DNA of 64,000 nucleotides, taken from Vicia villosa (lineage: Eukaryota; Streptophyta; Magnoliopsida; Fabales; Fabaceae). Below are positions 23,701 through 33,598 of the stretch, one piece after another; the first letter of the stretch is position 1, and every line of letters begins with the position of its first letter. The notes below the pieces were generated by a model. The model was not told the origin of the DNA, searched no databases, and saw nothing but the letters and a program-made list of their open reading frames with translations. The position numbers and the translations under genes were made by a program. The stretch lies in assembly GCF_029867415.1 (NCBI RefSeq), contig NW_026705324.1:620001-684000 (forward strand). The letters are read 5' to 3'.

Positions 23701-24663
23701 AATTAAATTAATTATGCATTAATTATAATTAAAATCAACCATCCAAAAAACCAAAAATATTTCTTTTATCTTATTGCAATTTAAATTCCTAGATAAAGTG
23801 TATAGGTTGTCAAATTCATGTAAATAGCGTAGTTTACATTTCTCGCACAATCGATGTTATAGCGTAGATTTACTTTCCGCATTTTACATTTCCACATTTT
23901 AATTCCAGTACATATAAAACTGCGTGTATGTCAAAGATAAAAACTGAAGCGTTAGATCACTAACTTCAAAGATAAAATATCTGAATCAAAAAACACAATC
24001 ACACTTGCACCTCTTAGGGTAATCCCTCTGTTACTCTTTTCAAAATCCAAATTCTACTGTTTCAAATACAAAATCGAACTTTTGTTTACATCCGGTAAAA
24101 GGAGAATTTTCTAAAGGAAATGGGAAAAGACCTTATAAACTTAGGGTAGACCTCCTAATTGCTTGCTCAAATCAAAACAAACAAATCTCTCATATATCAT
24201 TGTTTTTCAAAATAAAACTTTCAAAAAAAAAAGACAATACTTGGTATATATCCAAACAAGGATCATTACGAAGTTAACGTTCTTTTTTCAAAACATCCTT
24301 CGAAAGGTAAAACACTTTGTATACATCCGCACAAGGATCATTATAAAGTCAATTACAAAATGAATTTTAAAACCACATACAAGCATTTCAAGGCAAGACA
24401 AACGATTCAAACAAGTGAGCTAAGCAATTAAGAGCCCATGGATAACCATGGATACAAAGGGGTGCTAATACCTTCCCTTTGTATAACCTACCCCCTTACC
24501 CAAAATCTCTTAAAGGTCTTTTTCTGTTTCTTTTATAAACCTTTCCTTAATTGGATAAAATAAAAGTCGGTGGCGACTCTCTGATTTTCAAAACTCAAAA
24601 ACAAAAGAAGAGTCAGTTCGTATCTCTCACACGAGAGGTAGTAAAGCAACCGAGCGCACGACA

Positions 24664-24794
24664 GTTAGGTAATACTCTAAGTTCTGCTTTGCGAACATAA
24701 GAGTAAGGTTAATCTTTTGTTCATCAAAATCAATGGGAGAAAGAATTATTTCTTTGATGATGTGAGAAATGTTTTTTGTGTTAAGGGAAGACAT
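24664..24794 (-). pseudogene. Retroelement-associated (env-like) ORF, first segment with start codon
   Basis: On the minus strand an ATG at 24,794 opens a frame (MSSLNTKNISHIIKEI and onward) that reads without interruption to the edge of solo LTR 3 and resumes at 19,957. Upstream on the same strand are a TATA box (CCTATATAAGCC near 24,885) and a CT-rich leader, so this was an expressed gene or element ORF before it was split after about 44 codons. The protein type resembles envelope-like proteins of legume retroelements. It is disrupted and cannot give the original product. Confidence 0.65.
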
Positions 24795-24900
24795 GATGAA
24801 GAAAGCAAAAGAGTTTGTTTTGTTTAAGAGAGAGAGAAACTATTGTTGGTTTGGAATAACAAAATGAAAAAGATTGAGAGGCTTATATAGGAGTAACCCA
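24795..24900 (-). promoter_or_regulatory. Promoter and leader of the split minus-strand ORF
   Basis: On the minus strand CTCCTATATAAGCCTC (about 24,878-24,893) is a consensus TATA box. It is followed by a CT-rich leader with a CTCTCTCTCTT run and the ATG at 24,794, about 90 bases downstream. The spacing fits a normal plant promoter. Confidence 0.55.
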
Positions 24901-25261
24901 CGTTGGGGTTAATTACGCAAAAGCAGTTGTGGTGGGCCACATGTTACATCCCTAGGGGGAGTTGTATAGTCTGTCGCGTTTGCACCTTGGAAGTTGAAAC
25001 TGAATCATTACACGACCGACACACTCGAGGATTGAGTAGACGTTTGGGAAAACGTGTCATGATTAATTGACGGTTACTTGCTTGGGGAACCCAAAAGTCT
25101 AATCGAAGTTCAGTGACCATAGGGAATACCTAACGTTATGATTGTTCATAATATAGAGGTAATTATTGCAGTTAAGGGTAATGATTAAATGGAGATATTC
25201 AGCATTGCAAAAAATACAAATTTTGTTTTAAAGAGAATTACAAACAAAAGTAATAAAAAGA

Positions 25262-26449
25262 CTAAAAGGGAATGGAGGCCTTCATTCGTTGATACTTGAT
25301 CTTCGCCAAACCCATTTTGTATTGGGCGGCTACTTGGATCTCCTTTAGTCGAACAACCTCCGCATCCATGGCAGTAGCCTTTTCAACATGTTCGACGCTT
25401 TGCTTTGCCAACTTATCTGTTTCTGTGCTATCCAAGCTTTGAATAGCAGCTTGCTCTTTCTTTGCTTCGGAGATTGTCTGTTTCAGCTCTTCAATTTGAG
25501 ATTCGCAGAGTTTAATAGAAGAAGCATAATTGTTGAATTTAGTTCGTGCTAATTGCTGGGCATCAAGCAATTTCTTAGAGGCTTCATAGGAGACAAGCGC
25601 TTCGTCGAATTTAGTAGATTTGGTGCGTTCGATTGACTTGATTTGCGTAGTAGCGTCCACTTCTCTGTTTTGTTCTGCTTGAACCTGATCAATTAGATTT
25701 TGAATATCAATGAGGGTTTCGCCTACATCAGTAGGGCAAGCAGTGATGTTAATCTTGCCTATCAACTTTTTGATGTTCGATCCAGCACTCACTTCTGTCT
25801 TCAATTTCTCAAAAAAGTCAACTTCAAAAACATAATCTTTCACTTGCTTCAAGAGATCATCATAAGATGTTTCAGATGCACTAGTGCAAGAAGGAGTTGA
25901 AGCCCCAGACATACTCTTATCAGAAGAGGATTCCCTCTGAGCCATCAATAGTTTCACGTATCTAAGAGGGTCTTTATGCTTCAGAGTAGTCATTTCCTCT
26001 TCAGTAAGTGGCAAGTTTGGATCTTGGGTTGCAGCAGTTTGAACAGGATTGGGTTGTGAGGTGTTTGCAACAGCTGTTTCGACGATATGATCTTTGTTCA
26101 TTTCAGGTTCTGTCTCTTCCTCAATCATTCTTTCATTATGATCGAAAGTTTGTTCAACGTCCTCAGTGGATAGATTATCATCATAATCTCTAGGAAAACT
26201 GGCATGAAGAGGAAGATTGTTAGGAGTCTCTTCAGATTCCTCACCTCCTGAGTTGGCTTCTTTAGCGTGTACCAAATCTTTGTCCAGGACTTCGCCGGGA
26301 GAAGAAATCTCTTGCTCTTGTTGAGCGTCAGTCTGTTCGAGCAATGGTGCCCCAGTCAAAGATCCTTTGTTTTGAGCAACATTACTTTGGGGTAGAGGTT
26401 GGTTTCCTTCATCTGATGAATCACCTTGGTTGGCAGCAGTAGGAGTCAT
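25262..26449 (-). CDS. Acidic coiled-coil protein, retroelement-associated or host, unknown function
   Basis: The first ATG is at 26,449; the frame is open four codons further up with a TTG. The product is about 395 residues. Residues 1-150 are disordered and acidic (PGEVLDKDL, SGGEESEETPNN, NERMIEEETEPEMN). A middle segment has LTEEEMTTLKHKDPLRYVKL. The last 200 residues are coiled-coil-rich (SQIEELKQTISEAKKEQA, AEVVRLKEIQVAAQYKMGL). It lies upstream of, and in the same direction as, the split env-like ORF, so it may be the C-terminal part of a second member of that family. A possible upstream exon is at 26,530-26,627. The frame is intact, but expression is uncertain. Confidence 0.55.
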   Translation of the reverse strand: MTPTAANQGDSSDEGNQPLPQSNVAQNKGSLTGAPLLEQTDAQQEQEISSPGEVLDKDLVHAKEANSGGEESEETPNNLPLHASFPRDYDDNLSTEDVEQTFDHNERMIEEETEPEMNKDHIVETAVANTSQPNPVQTAATQDPNLPLTEEEMTTLKHKDPLRYVKLLMAQRESSSDKSMSGASTPSCTSASETSYDDLLKQVKDYVFEVDFFEKLKTEVSAGSNIKKLIGKINITACPTDVGETLIDIQNLIDQVQAEQNREVDATTQIKSIERTKSTKFDEALVSYEASKKLLDAQQLARTKFNNYASSIKLCESQIEELKQTISEAKKEQAAIQSLDSTETDKLAKQSVEHVEKATAMDAEVVRLKEIQVAAQYKMGLAKIKYQRMKASIPF

Positions 26450-26529
26450 GGTTTTTTCCAAAAGAGAAGAATTTTAGTATAGAAAAGAAACTAGTCTTTT
26501 CGTCAAACAAAGAATATTAAGAAATGCTT

Positions 26530-26627
26530 ACCGGTTGAACATCAAGTTCAGAAGCATTGCTCCCAATGTACTCCAAAACCAATTGAACATCAGTTTCATT
26601 CATCGTTTGCTTACCGGTTAAATCCAT
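26530..26627 (-). CDS. Possible upstream exon of the coiled-coil gene
   Basis: On the minus strand an ATG at 26,627 opens MDLTGKQTMNETDVQLVLEY and continues to DVQP, followed by a consensus donor GTAAGC. The following stretch ends in CTTCTCTTTTGG where an acceptor CTTTTAG would be expected, and the frame would match the coiled-coil ORF there. This suggests a single exon structure with a mutated acceptor. Inference only. Confidence 0.35.
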
Positions 26628-26877
26628 ATTGATGATACCATTTTCCCCTAAGTCAACTCTCTTTTGGGGTTAGGTTTTTAATCAACTTTGAAAAATCAAT
26701 TAGGTTTAGGTACAAAAACCCTAAAACCTTAATTATGGTGATCCTTCTGACCTTTGATCTTTAGGACTACCATGTTGATATAACTTGTTGCTTTGATCTT
26801 TCCTTACTCATATACTTGTACATATACTTGTTAATTTACATTTTTGTACATTTATACATTATTTATGTTATTATCCT

Positions 26878-26880
<3 letters not shown>

Positions 26881-26933
<53 letters not shown>

Positions 26934-26934
26934 T
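26881..26934. repeat. (AT)n microsatellite with (AC)n tail
   Basis: About 22 uninterrupted AT units run from 26,881 to about 26,924 and pass into ACACACACA. Typical hypervariable simple repeat. Confidence 0.97.
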
Positions 26935-27239
26935 TGTTGAACTAACCCACATGCATGAGATATCTATCCATCCATCATACATCATACTCATTCATACATG
27001 AAATGATATTGAGGTATGTCACCCTTTTATTCATTCAACTTTTATCTTTGATTTTATACCTTGATATATTGTTGAATTCACCCTTGATTGTATCCATGAT
27101 GCACATGTTATCACACACACACGCACTTGAGATATTCATCATGAATGATTGCTTGAGATGTTGCCTAAAACTCTAAAGGAATGGGAATGGTATTGACTAA
27201 AATTGTCAAGGTACTCACTCATCTTTCCAAACTCTTTTA

Positions 27240-27490
27240 CTCCGTGCTTAGTATTAGAATTGTTAAAGCTTTGCACCCCACTTGTTTTAAAAAATGGTTT
27301 TGTATTGTTAAAGCTCAACCCTTTTAAACTCAACCCTTGGTTTTGTATTGATAAAGCTCAACCAATCTCTTTTATTAAACCTTAGCCTTGTACTGTTAAA
27401 GCTTGGCTCCTTTTATTAAACTTGTTAAGTATTTTAAAGCTTAACATTTTAAAAACCCGTTGAGTATTGTTAAAGCTCAACACCCGAAAA
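27240..27490 (+). repeat. Imperfect tandem repeats with TTAAAGCTCAACC core
   Basis: The words GTATTGTTAAAGCTCAACCC, ATTGATAAAGCTCAACC, ACTGTTAAAGCTTGGC and TATTTTAAAGCTTAAC recur about every 35-60 bases. The units are diverged and the array is short. No function is evident. Confidence 0.7.
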
Positions 27491-28151
27491 GATTTTGCCC
27501 CTTGGCCCTTTTATTTTCCTTTTAAGAGGAACTTCAAAAGATCTGATCTCCCTATTCCGAATGTTGATGTCAAGGACTGCTTATAAATATCGAGTTCGAA
27601 TAATGTTCAATTAACCAAAAACTAGAATTTGGGTTTTGTTTTGAAAATTGTAAATTAAAATAAGTACATATAATTGAATAATAAATTGGCTTTGACAAAT
27701 ATGAGGAACATGCTAGGGCAAGGCGTATGATTTAACATGTAAAACTCTAAATTCTTATTTCAATAACAAGTTCCAAATAATGAACTACCAGCTCTTAAGT
27801 TTATTTTTCCCTAAAACCTTAGTGGAAAAACCTTTAAACATTCATTCCTAATCCCTGTGTATATAAAAATTAGTGATGAAATTTATCATTTAAATTATCA
27901 AGAATGTATCGGTTCTTATAGGGTATCCCTATTCCTAGGTGATATCTACTACAATATAATCGATCAAAGGATTTAACAACGGCAGTCCAACCCTAATTGT
28001 TAGCCATGAGTCAATCCCTATTGGCCTGAAAGGGAAAACATTAAAGACATTGAACGATTAAATTGATTATGAAAAACAAAATTATTATTGGAAATAAGGA
28101 ATGAAAGTGGTTTACAATGTCAAATCAGGGACACCCCCTAGTATTGCGGGC

Positions 28152-28168
28152 GGGGGGGGGGGGGGGGG
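28152..28168. repeat. 17-base homopolymeric G run
   Basis: Seventeen consecutive G bases follow GCGGGC. Length is likely unreliable in sequencing, and the run could form a G-quadruplex. Confidence 0.9.
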
Positions 28169-28464
28169 TTAGCTACTCATATTGTTCAAAATAATTTCAA
28201 GATAAACATTAGACATTACAAGTAGTTGGATAACTTGGATCTTCAATTGCTTCTGCGCATGAAAATCTTCCGCCCTCCAATGACCTTAGTCTCTCCAATC
28301 TTCGACCGTGTAAAAATTCTTCGCTCTATCAAAATTCCTTTTTTCATCGTAAAAAATCTCCTAAATAGTGAAAAACCCATAGGCATGGTTTGAAAGTCCC
28401 AAAATACCCTTGCATCCTAATACTTGATCCAAAAAATGATAAAGGATGAAAATCGGCGTATTAA

Positions 28465-28675
28465 ACTGACACGGTGGCCGTGTCAGCCTTATTCCCTTTA
28501 CGATTATTAATTTATACTCGTGACATGCTCACACGGCCCGTGTCAGATGACATGGGCACCCGTGTTGCACCACGGGTTCTTCCCTTTGCAGTGCTCCTCT
28601 CTTGACACGACCCGTGTCAGGTGACACGGGTGGCCGTGTCAGGTGACATGAGTGGTCGTGTCAGGTTTTCTGTAA
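28465..28675. repeat. Cluster of GACACGG / CCGTGTC palindromic words
   Basis: GACACGGTGGCCGTGTCAG, ACACGGCCCGTGTCAG, GACACGACCCGTGTCAGG and GACACGGGTGGCCGTGTCAG occur within about 200 bp. Each is a near-perfect inverted repeat around a short centre. The cluster lies in retroelement-like noncoding sequence. Confidence 0.8.
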
Positions 28676-29297
28676 CTTTACCATCAAATTCCTGAAACAT
28701 CGGATTTCTCTACTTTCTCCCACCGGGTCCTTTGGGTCTTTCATTTGGACCAAAAAACAATTACACACAGTCAAAGCATAAAATGCAGAAAAACTATAAA
28801 TAAAGCTCAAAACGGAAAAACGAGTAAATAACTTACAGTAAATAAAATTGACTCAAATGATCACAAATTCAAAGCAATGTACTACAAATTACCTGGATTG
28901 TTGTTGAATAAGTGATAGAAAATATAGTAGAAACGGTGACCGATCATACCTCGTGAAAGATAAGGATTTCACTCATTTGAACTTCAAAAAAACTGCAAAG
29001 TTTATAATGGAGATGATTAAGGATAAGAGAATTAATGTTCGGAGAAGATAAAATGCAGAAGAACAACCACGAGATTCAACGTCGATAGCATCAGGAAACA
29101 TATTTTAGAATTTGAGTAAATTAGATTCAATTTTATGACTTGACAAGATTATTTGGTGGACATAATATAGTCCATCAAGCCATCATATGTTAAAAGGGAA
29201 TTTTTCATGGCACCTTTATCATTACTCACCCACCTTGGTGAAAATTCAAAAATACCCCCTTTCGCACCGTTCAAAGTTTAAAATTCGAGCGCACCAC

Positions 29298-31100
29298 TGT
29301 TAGACGCTGGCCTAAGGATCTAGAGGGGGGGGTGAATAGATCCAACACAGTTTTTCCGGGATTTTTACAGACTATAGCGAAAGCGGTTCTGAATCGACTT
29401 GCGTCTATTCCGGACCGCTATTGCAAAGGGTTATATGTGTTACAAAACCACAAGATATTCGAAATTCCGGATAAGGAGATATGCTATCGAATCAATACGT
29501 GCCACAACTGAATATCAATTAACTTCTAGATTGACAAACTTTGATTTACAATGCAGTAAGGTGGATTAAGCAAATAGACAAACACTTGGTGACAATATTT
29601 AAATTGATGCTAATTCAAGATGTGGTGAATTGTGATGTTTATGCAGAACTTTTAATTCACAATTTTAACACTTGAATCATTGATCAATTTAGCAATTATA
29701 CCAATTATGAGCAAAATAAAAAGAAAAAGATAAAAGCGATAAGAACACGATATTTGTTTAGGCAGTTCGCCGATCGTCCTCGCTACGACTACGTCTGCCC
29801 CCAATTCCAAATTGAAATTGGGTAATCTTTCATTAATGTTGAAAGTAGTATATACAAAGAAGATAACAAAGCGATAAACGATAAACCAATTATGTCGATC
29901 CTTTGAATCTTCTTCCCCCTTAATCTTGAGCAAGATCAAGGTTATCCAAGAGCTTCACTTCGATTCCCTTCTGCAGTGTCTTGATTCCTTGAACTCCCAG
30001 TTCCTCAATCGTTACACTCAGCCGAATCCTCAATGAACGCCTCTTGATAAAAACCCCCAAGAACCACCCGTCGTGGAGGACAAAACCCGCAGATTTTATT
30101 CACCAACAAACCCCACAAACCTTCACCCACTAGGAATCTTCAATTCCGTTCCATGGACGTTATCGAACTCATCACTAACCCGCAACGCAAGAATGATTAT
30201 GTGTAATTGTGTTGGAGATGATGAAGAACGAAGATGAGAAGCGTTTGTGTATCTTTCAGTCGTTGGTGTGTTTTGAATAATTACCCTTGCACAATATATA
30301 TATGATTGCATAACAGTTAGAACCAAGAAAAACTGATTTTTGAACTTTCTTGATCAATTAGGTCGACCACTTGTAGTGCTTAGGTCGACCTAACAGAGCT
30401 TGCAGAATTTTGCTCCCAGTTAGGTCGACCTGTTGAAGGAGTAGGTCGACCAGAATCCTCTTCTGATGCATTCTGGGGACATTTTCACAGATTAGGTCGA
30501 CCTAGTTGATGTGTAGGTCGACCTAACAGGCTGGTATGTAAAATTCATCAATTTAGGTCGACCTAAATGATGTGTGGGTCGACCTAGCAGGAGTATATGA
30601 ATTTTTCTCCATTTTAGGTCGACCTGGGTTGATGGTAGGTCGACCTAGCTGCTGCTTTTCTGCATTCTTCTTGTTTTGCTTGTGTTGAGTCAACCTTTAA
30701 TCATGTAAACATAATGGGTTGACCTATGAGTGATCAATGCTTGCTTTTCTTTAAGTTTTCTGCTTCCGTCTTGTTGTTTGAATGCTTATTTGAGTTTGCC
30801 ATGAATCAAAAACATCTTTGAGTGTAATCTTGTATTCACATAACACTACAAACCCAATCACATAACTACACCAAATGTAAATAAAAACTATATCTGGAAT
30901 ACAAAATCTAGATGCACCTATGGATATTAAAATCTAGATGCTACCATTTAAGTGGCACATATATTATTTTCCTCTCAAATCCCCTGCCTTTGAAACCAAA
31001 TAAGTAACTTCACTCAATAAGAAGAACAAAGCTCTCATTAACCTGATTCCAACATTTTTTCCACCTTTTCTCTCAACATATACTTTTGTTCATTCAAACA
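29298..31100 (+). mobile_element. Candidate solo LTR, SIRE/Maximus-like copia (about 1.8 kb)
   Basis: The start TGTTAGACGCTGGCC followed by a G-rich run and GGTGAATAGATC, and the internal ATATTTGTTTAGGCAGTTCG with TACGTCTGCCCCC, are typical of SIRE/Maximus LTRs in legumes. Five bases before the start (ACCAC, 29,293-29,297) recur at 31,101-31,105 just after CATTCAAACA, giving TGTT...AACA-like ends and a possible target duplication. A five-base match over this distance can arise by chance, so the right end is uncertain; 30,845 or about 31,052 are alternatives. It contains the AGGTCGACCT palindrome array. Confidence 0.5.
30358..30648. repeat. Array of about ten AGGTCGACCT palindromes
   Basis: The ten-base palindrome AGGTCGACCT or a one-base variant occurs about ten times in 290 bp (near 30,361, 30,391, 30,421, 30,451, 30,493, 30,513, 30,555, 30,577, 30,616 and 30,638). 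The copies are arranged as pairs about 20-30 bases apart, with a pair-to-pair period near 60. The spacers are not conserved, only the palindromes. Confidence 0.88.
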
Positions 31101-32389
31101 ACCACCTTCATCAACTTCTACAACTTTTCATTCAAGAAAATCAACTTCATCTATCACATTTTGTTAGTTTCTTATTCTTTCCTTTTCTGCTTTTGATGCA
31201 CGCAATGTGATTCCTTAAATCATTCTTGTTAAATTCCATTAGGTTACATCAAATTGAAACTAGTTAAGATACATAAGGTTACTTCCTTTGTTTTAATCTG
31301 TATGCATTTGGGTTGTCGGGTGTGTGCTAAGGTTTTCCACAAATTGTATTATCTCATATTGATGTACCTATCTTTGCAATACCCTGACACACTAAAGTGT
31401 ATAAAATATTCTAGGAAGATAACAAAGCTTACTCAAATAAATGAACCTTGGATATAGAAAGTATTAGAGATATCTTAAATTGAAGGACTTATGTATGACA
31501 ATATATAAATATATTTACCATGTTATTTTGTCCGCATTTATTGAGAGATGCAGAGACATCATCATTTCATCTTCCCATTTGTGACATGAGTATCACCCTT
31601 GATGATGCATCGTGTCTATCTTCGGATAAAATGAAGATTCACAATTAAAAAATTATATACAACAACAGCCATTGTTAACATATTACCACATTTGTTTGGA
31701 CCAATCGTCGTGATACCTTTAACCTTTCATGGGTTCGAATCCCAGCGCAAGCAAGCTCGTGATTTCTTCAATATTTTAGTTGCGTAATTTTTTGTTTTAT
31801 TTTTAAACAAAATTACAAGTGATATCACTACGATTGTTTATCCCAATCGCTGTGATATATTTTTCACTTTTTTTTTGAATTTTTAAATGCTTAAAAATTG
31901 GCACTTTTTATAAAATGTCATTAAGTAAACCATATATCACCACACTTGGTTTAGATGACCGTGGTGGAATGAAATATTCACTTGAAAATAAATAAGCTAG
32001 CATGTCTCTTAAGTAGCCATTTTTTCATTTCCATTAGCAAAACCATTTTCATCCTTAACATTCAGCGCTGAGAAACCATTCTCAATCAATGTCGTCTTCA
32101 TCGTTCATTAATGAAACCAAAGTCTTTTCAAACAACTTCATATTCATATTCATCGTTCAACATACTTCATCTTCATCGTTCATTAATGAAATAAAACCCT
32201 TTTCAACTAACATCATCTTCATCATTTTTGGCTTACGTACCGTCGAGGAGGAAGATAACACCAAATTCATCGTTCTTGGCATAACAACCATCGAGGAGGA
32301 AGACAAGACTTTTATTTATATTTTTTACTTATTCATCACATTTTTGGAGGGGTATGTGTTGGAGGGGTTTTAAGTTATGACTTACACAT

Positions 32390-33598
32390 GACTACATTAG
32401 GGAGCCTAAGCCTGATCTTGAGCATTTGTGGGTGAGATATAATTATCTTGACAGGAAGGTTTGGAGAAAGTTTGTGAAGTCTCATAGTTCTTATGAGTTC
32501 CTGGTTAATACTAATTTTATTTTCTAATAATTTTATGCTTATGCTTTATAGTTACAACCATACAAGTTAATATTATTCCTATGTTTATAACACATTAAAA
32601 ATGAAGCAGGAAAGCTAAACAAGGAAAAACACAAGTACCCACATAGATTGTATCGTGGGAGATACAAGAAACTTGAGAAAATAATGATTAATGAAAAAAT
32701 AGAACAATTCGGAGATGATGACTTCATGAGTCATGATCGCAACTCATCTCCACCACCATGACATGAGAAGTAGAAGAGGCTCGACAAAGACCAAATGAAG
32801 AGTACACTTTAGATGCATCAAAAGGAGTTGCTGAGAATATTGTAAGTAGGATTTTTTGTGCGTATGTTATGGGTTATTTAAATTTCTTTTGTAATTAACA
32901 ATATATATCTTATCATATTGTGTAGGATTCGTTGGTTGTGTCGGCCCGTGAAGGTTCTTTTGTTCCAAAACCACGACATGATATAATAGTAGAAGAAATC
33001 GGAAAAAAATGAGGATGGGGTGTGTCCATGGTGTTAGAGATGACATCGGCCTGAGAGTGACATTTGGTACATTGAGAAAAAGTATCGGACATATGCAAGA
33101 AAAACAATTGAAGAGTTTGAGAAGAAGTTGGAAAGTCAAAAGAAAGAATTTGAAGATGCGTTAGCGAAGGAGCGGGAAAATTGTAGGAAAGAAATGGAAG
33201 AAAATAAAGATTAATATGTGGTATGGAGATATTTTGATATCTGAAATGTATGATATGTATTGTGTTGATTTTGTTTTGTGCTCCTGTTATTTTTATGATG
33301 TAGAGAATCACTAGAATAGTCGAACAATGTACACATGAAAATGGTGATGATCAATTTCCTGCAAGAACTGTTATACATGGTGCATGCATAAAAGGAAGTT
33401 GTTTAGCCTCCCTTACCGATAATGATATCCATAATGAGTTATTAACTCCTTCTCAAGAATCAACAACCAAAATCTCATGTCACATTATTTAAAAGAAAGA
33501 TCTAATTCCTATTGAGCTACAACATGATCAAAAGTTAGAGTGTTTCTATTTTGAGCTTAGCGATATAAGGGATTTTATCATTGGAAATCAGTGGCTCG
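32390..33598 (+). pseudogene. CACTA transposon protein remnant with frame breaks
   Basis: Fragments in different frames can be read in order. Around 32,400-32,510 is WVRYNYLDRKVWRKFVKSHS; around 32,605-32,757 is KHKYPHRLYRGRYKKLEK, a hallmark of En/Spm (CACTA) ORFs in plants; around 33,070-33,213 is a coiled-coil KKLESQKKEFEDALAKERE; and around 33,300-33,598 is a C-terminal part ending DFIIGNQWL, cut by the nested LTR. Several stops and shifts separate them, only some of which could be introns. Not functional. Confidence 0.6.

Larger units (their letters stand above)
19958..24663 (+). mobile_element. Solo LTR 3, Ogre-like (4,706 bp), target duplication GTTAG
   Basis: It begins TGTTATACCCCAAAATTTGC and ends CGAGCGCACGACA, with the five-base duplication GTTAG at 19,953-19,957 and 24,664-24,668. 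No internal region is present, so it is a product of LTR-LTR recombination. The late block GGTGCTAATACCTTCCC and GGTGGCGACTC is shared with LTRs 1 and 2. From about 21,580 it aligns with LTR 2 from about 11,060, but the first 1.3 kb is extra and has its own TATA box and a small ORF (20,623-20,790), suggesting a composite LTR. A second TATA-like box (CTATAAATGAAG) lies near 22,411. Confidence 0.88.
26650..29297. other. Gene-free repeat-rich stretch
   Basis: No coding gene is supported here. It contains an (AT)n microsatellite, imperfect TTAAAGCTCAACCC repeats (about 27,240-27,490), a 17-base G run and a cluster of CACGG/CCGTG palindromic words (28,460-28,670). It is probably decayed LTR sequence, but no boundaries could be defined. 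Confidence 0.5.

Noticed and set aside
30358..30648. CRISPR-like array (short repeats with spacers)
   Set aside because: The repeats are 10-bp palindromes in paired spacing within a plant retroelement LTR; there are no cas genes and the genome is eukaryotic.
31715..31760. Second T-arm-like word (TGGGTTCGAATCCCAG)
   Set aside because: It has no matching acceptor or anticodon arm nearby and lies in the CACTA subterminal region.
32089..32373. 94-codon frame in the CACTA element
   Set aside because: It is built from an internal duplication (SSSSFINE twice) and low-complexity sequence, and has no link to transposase.
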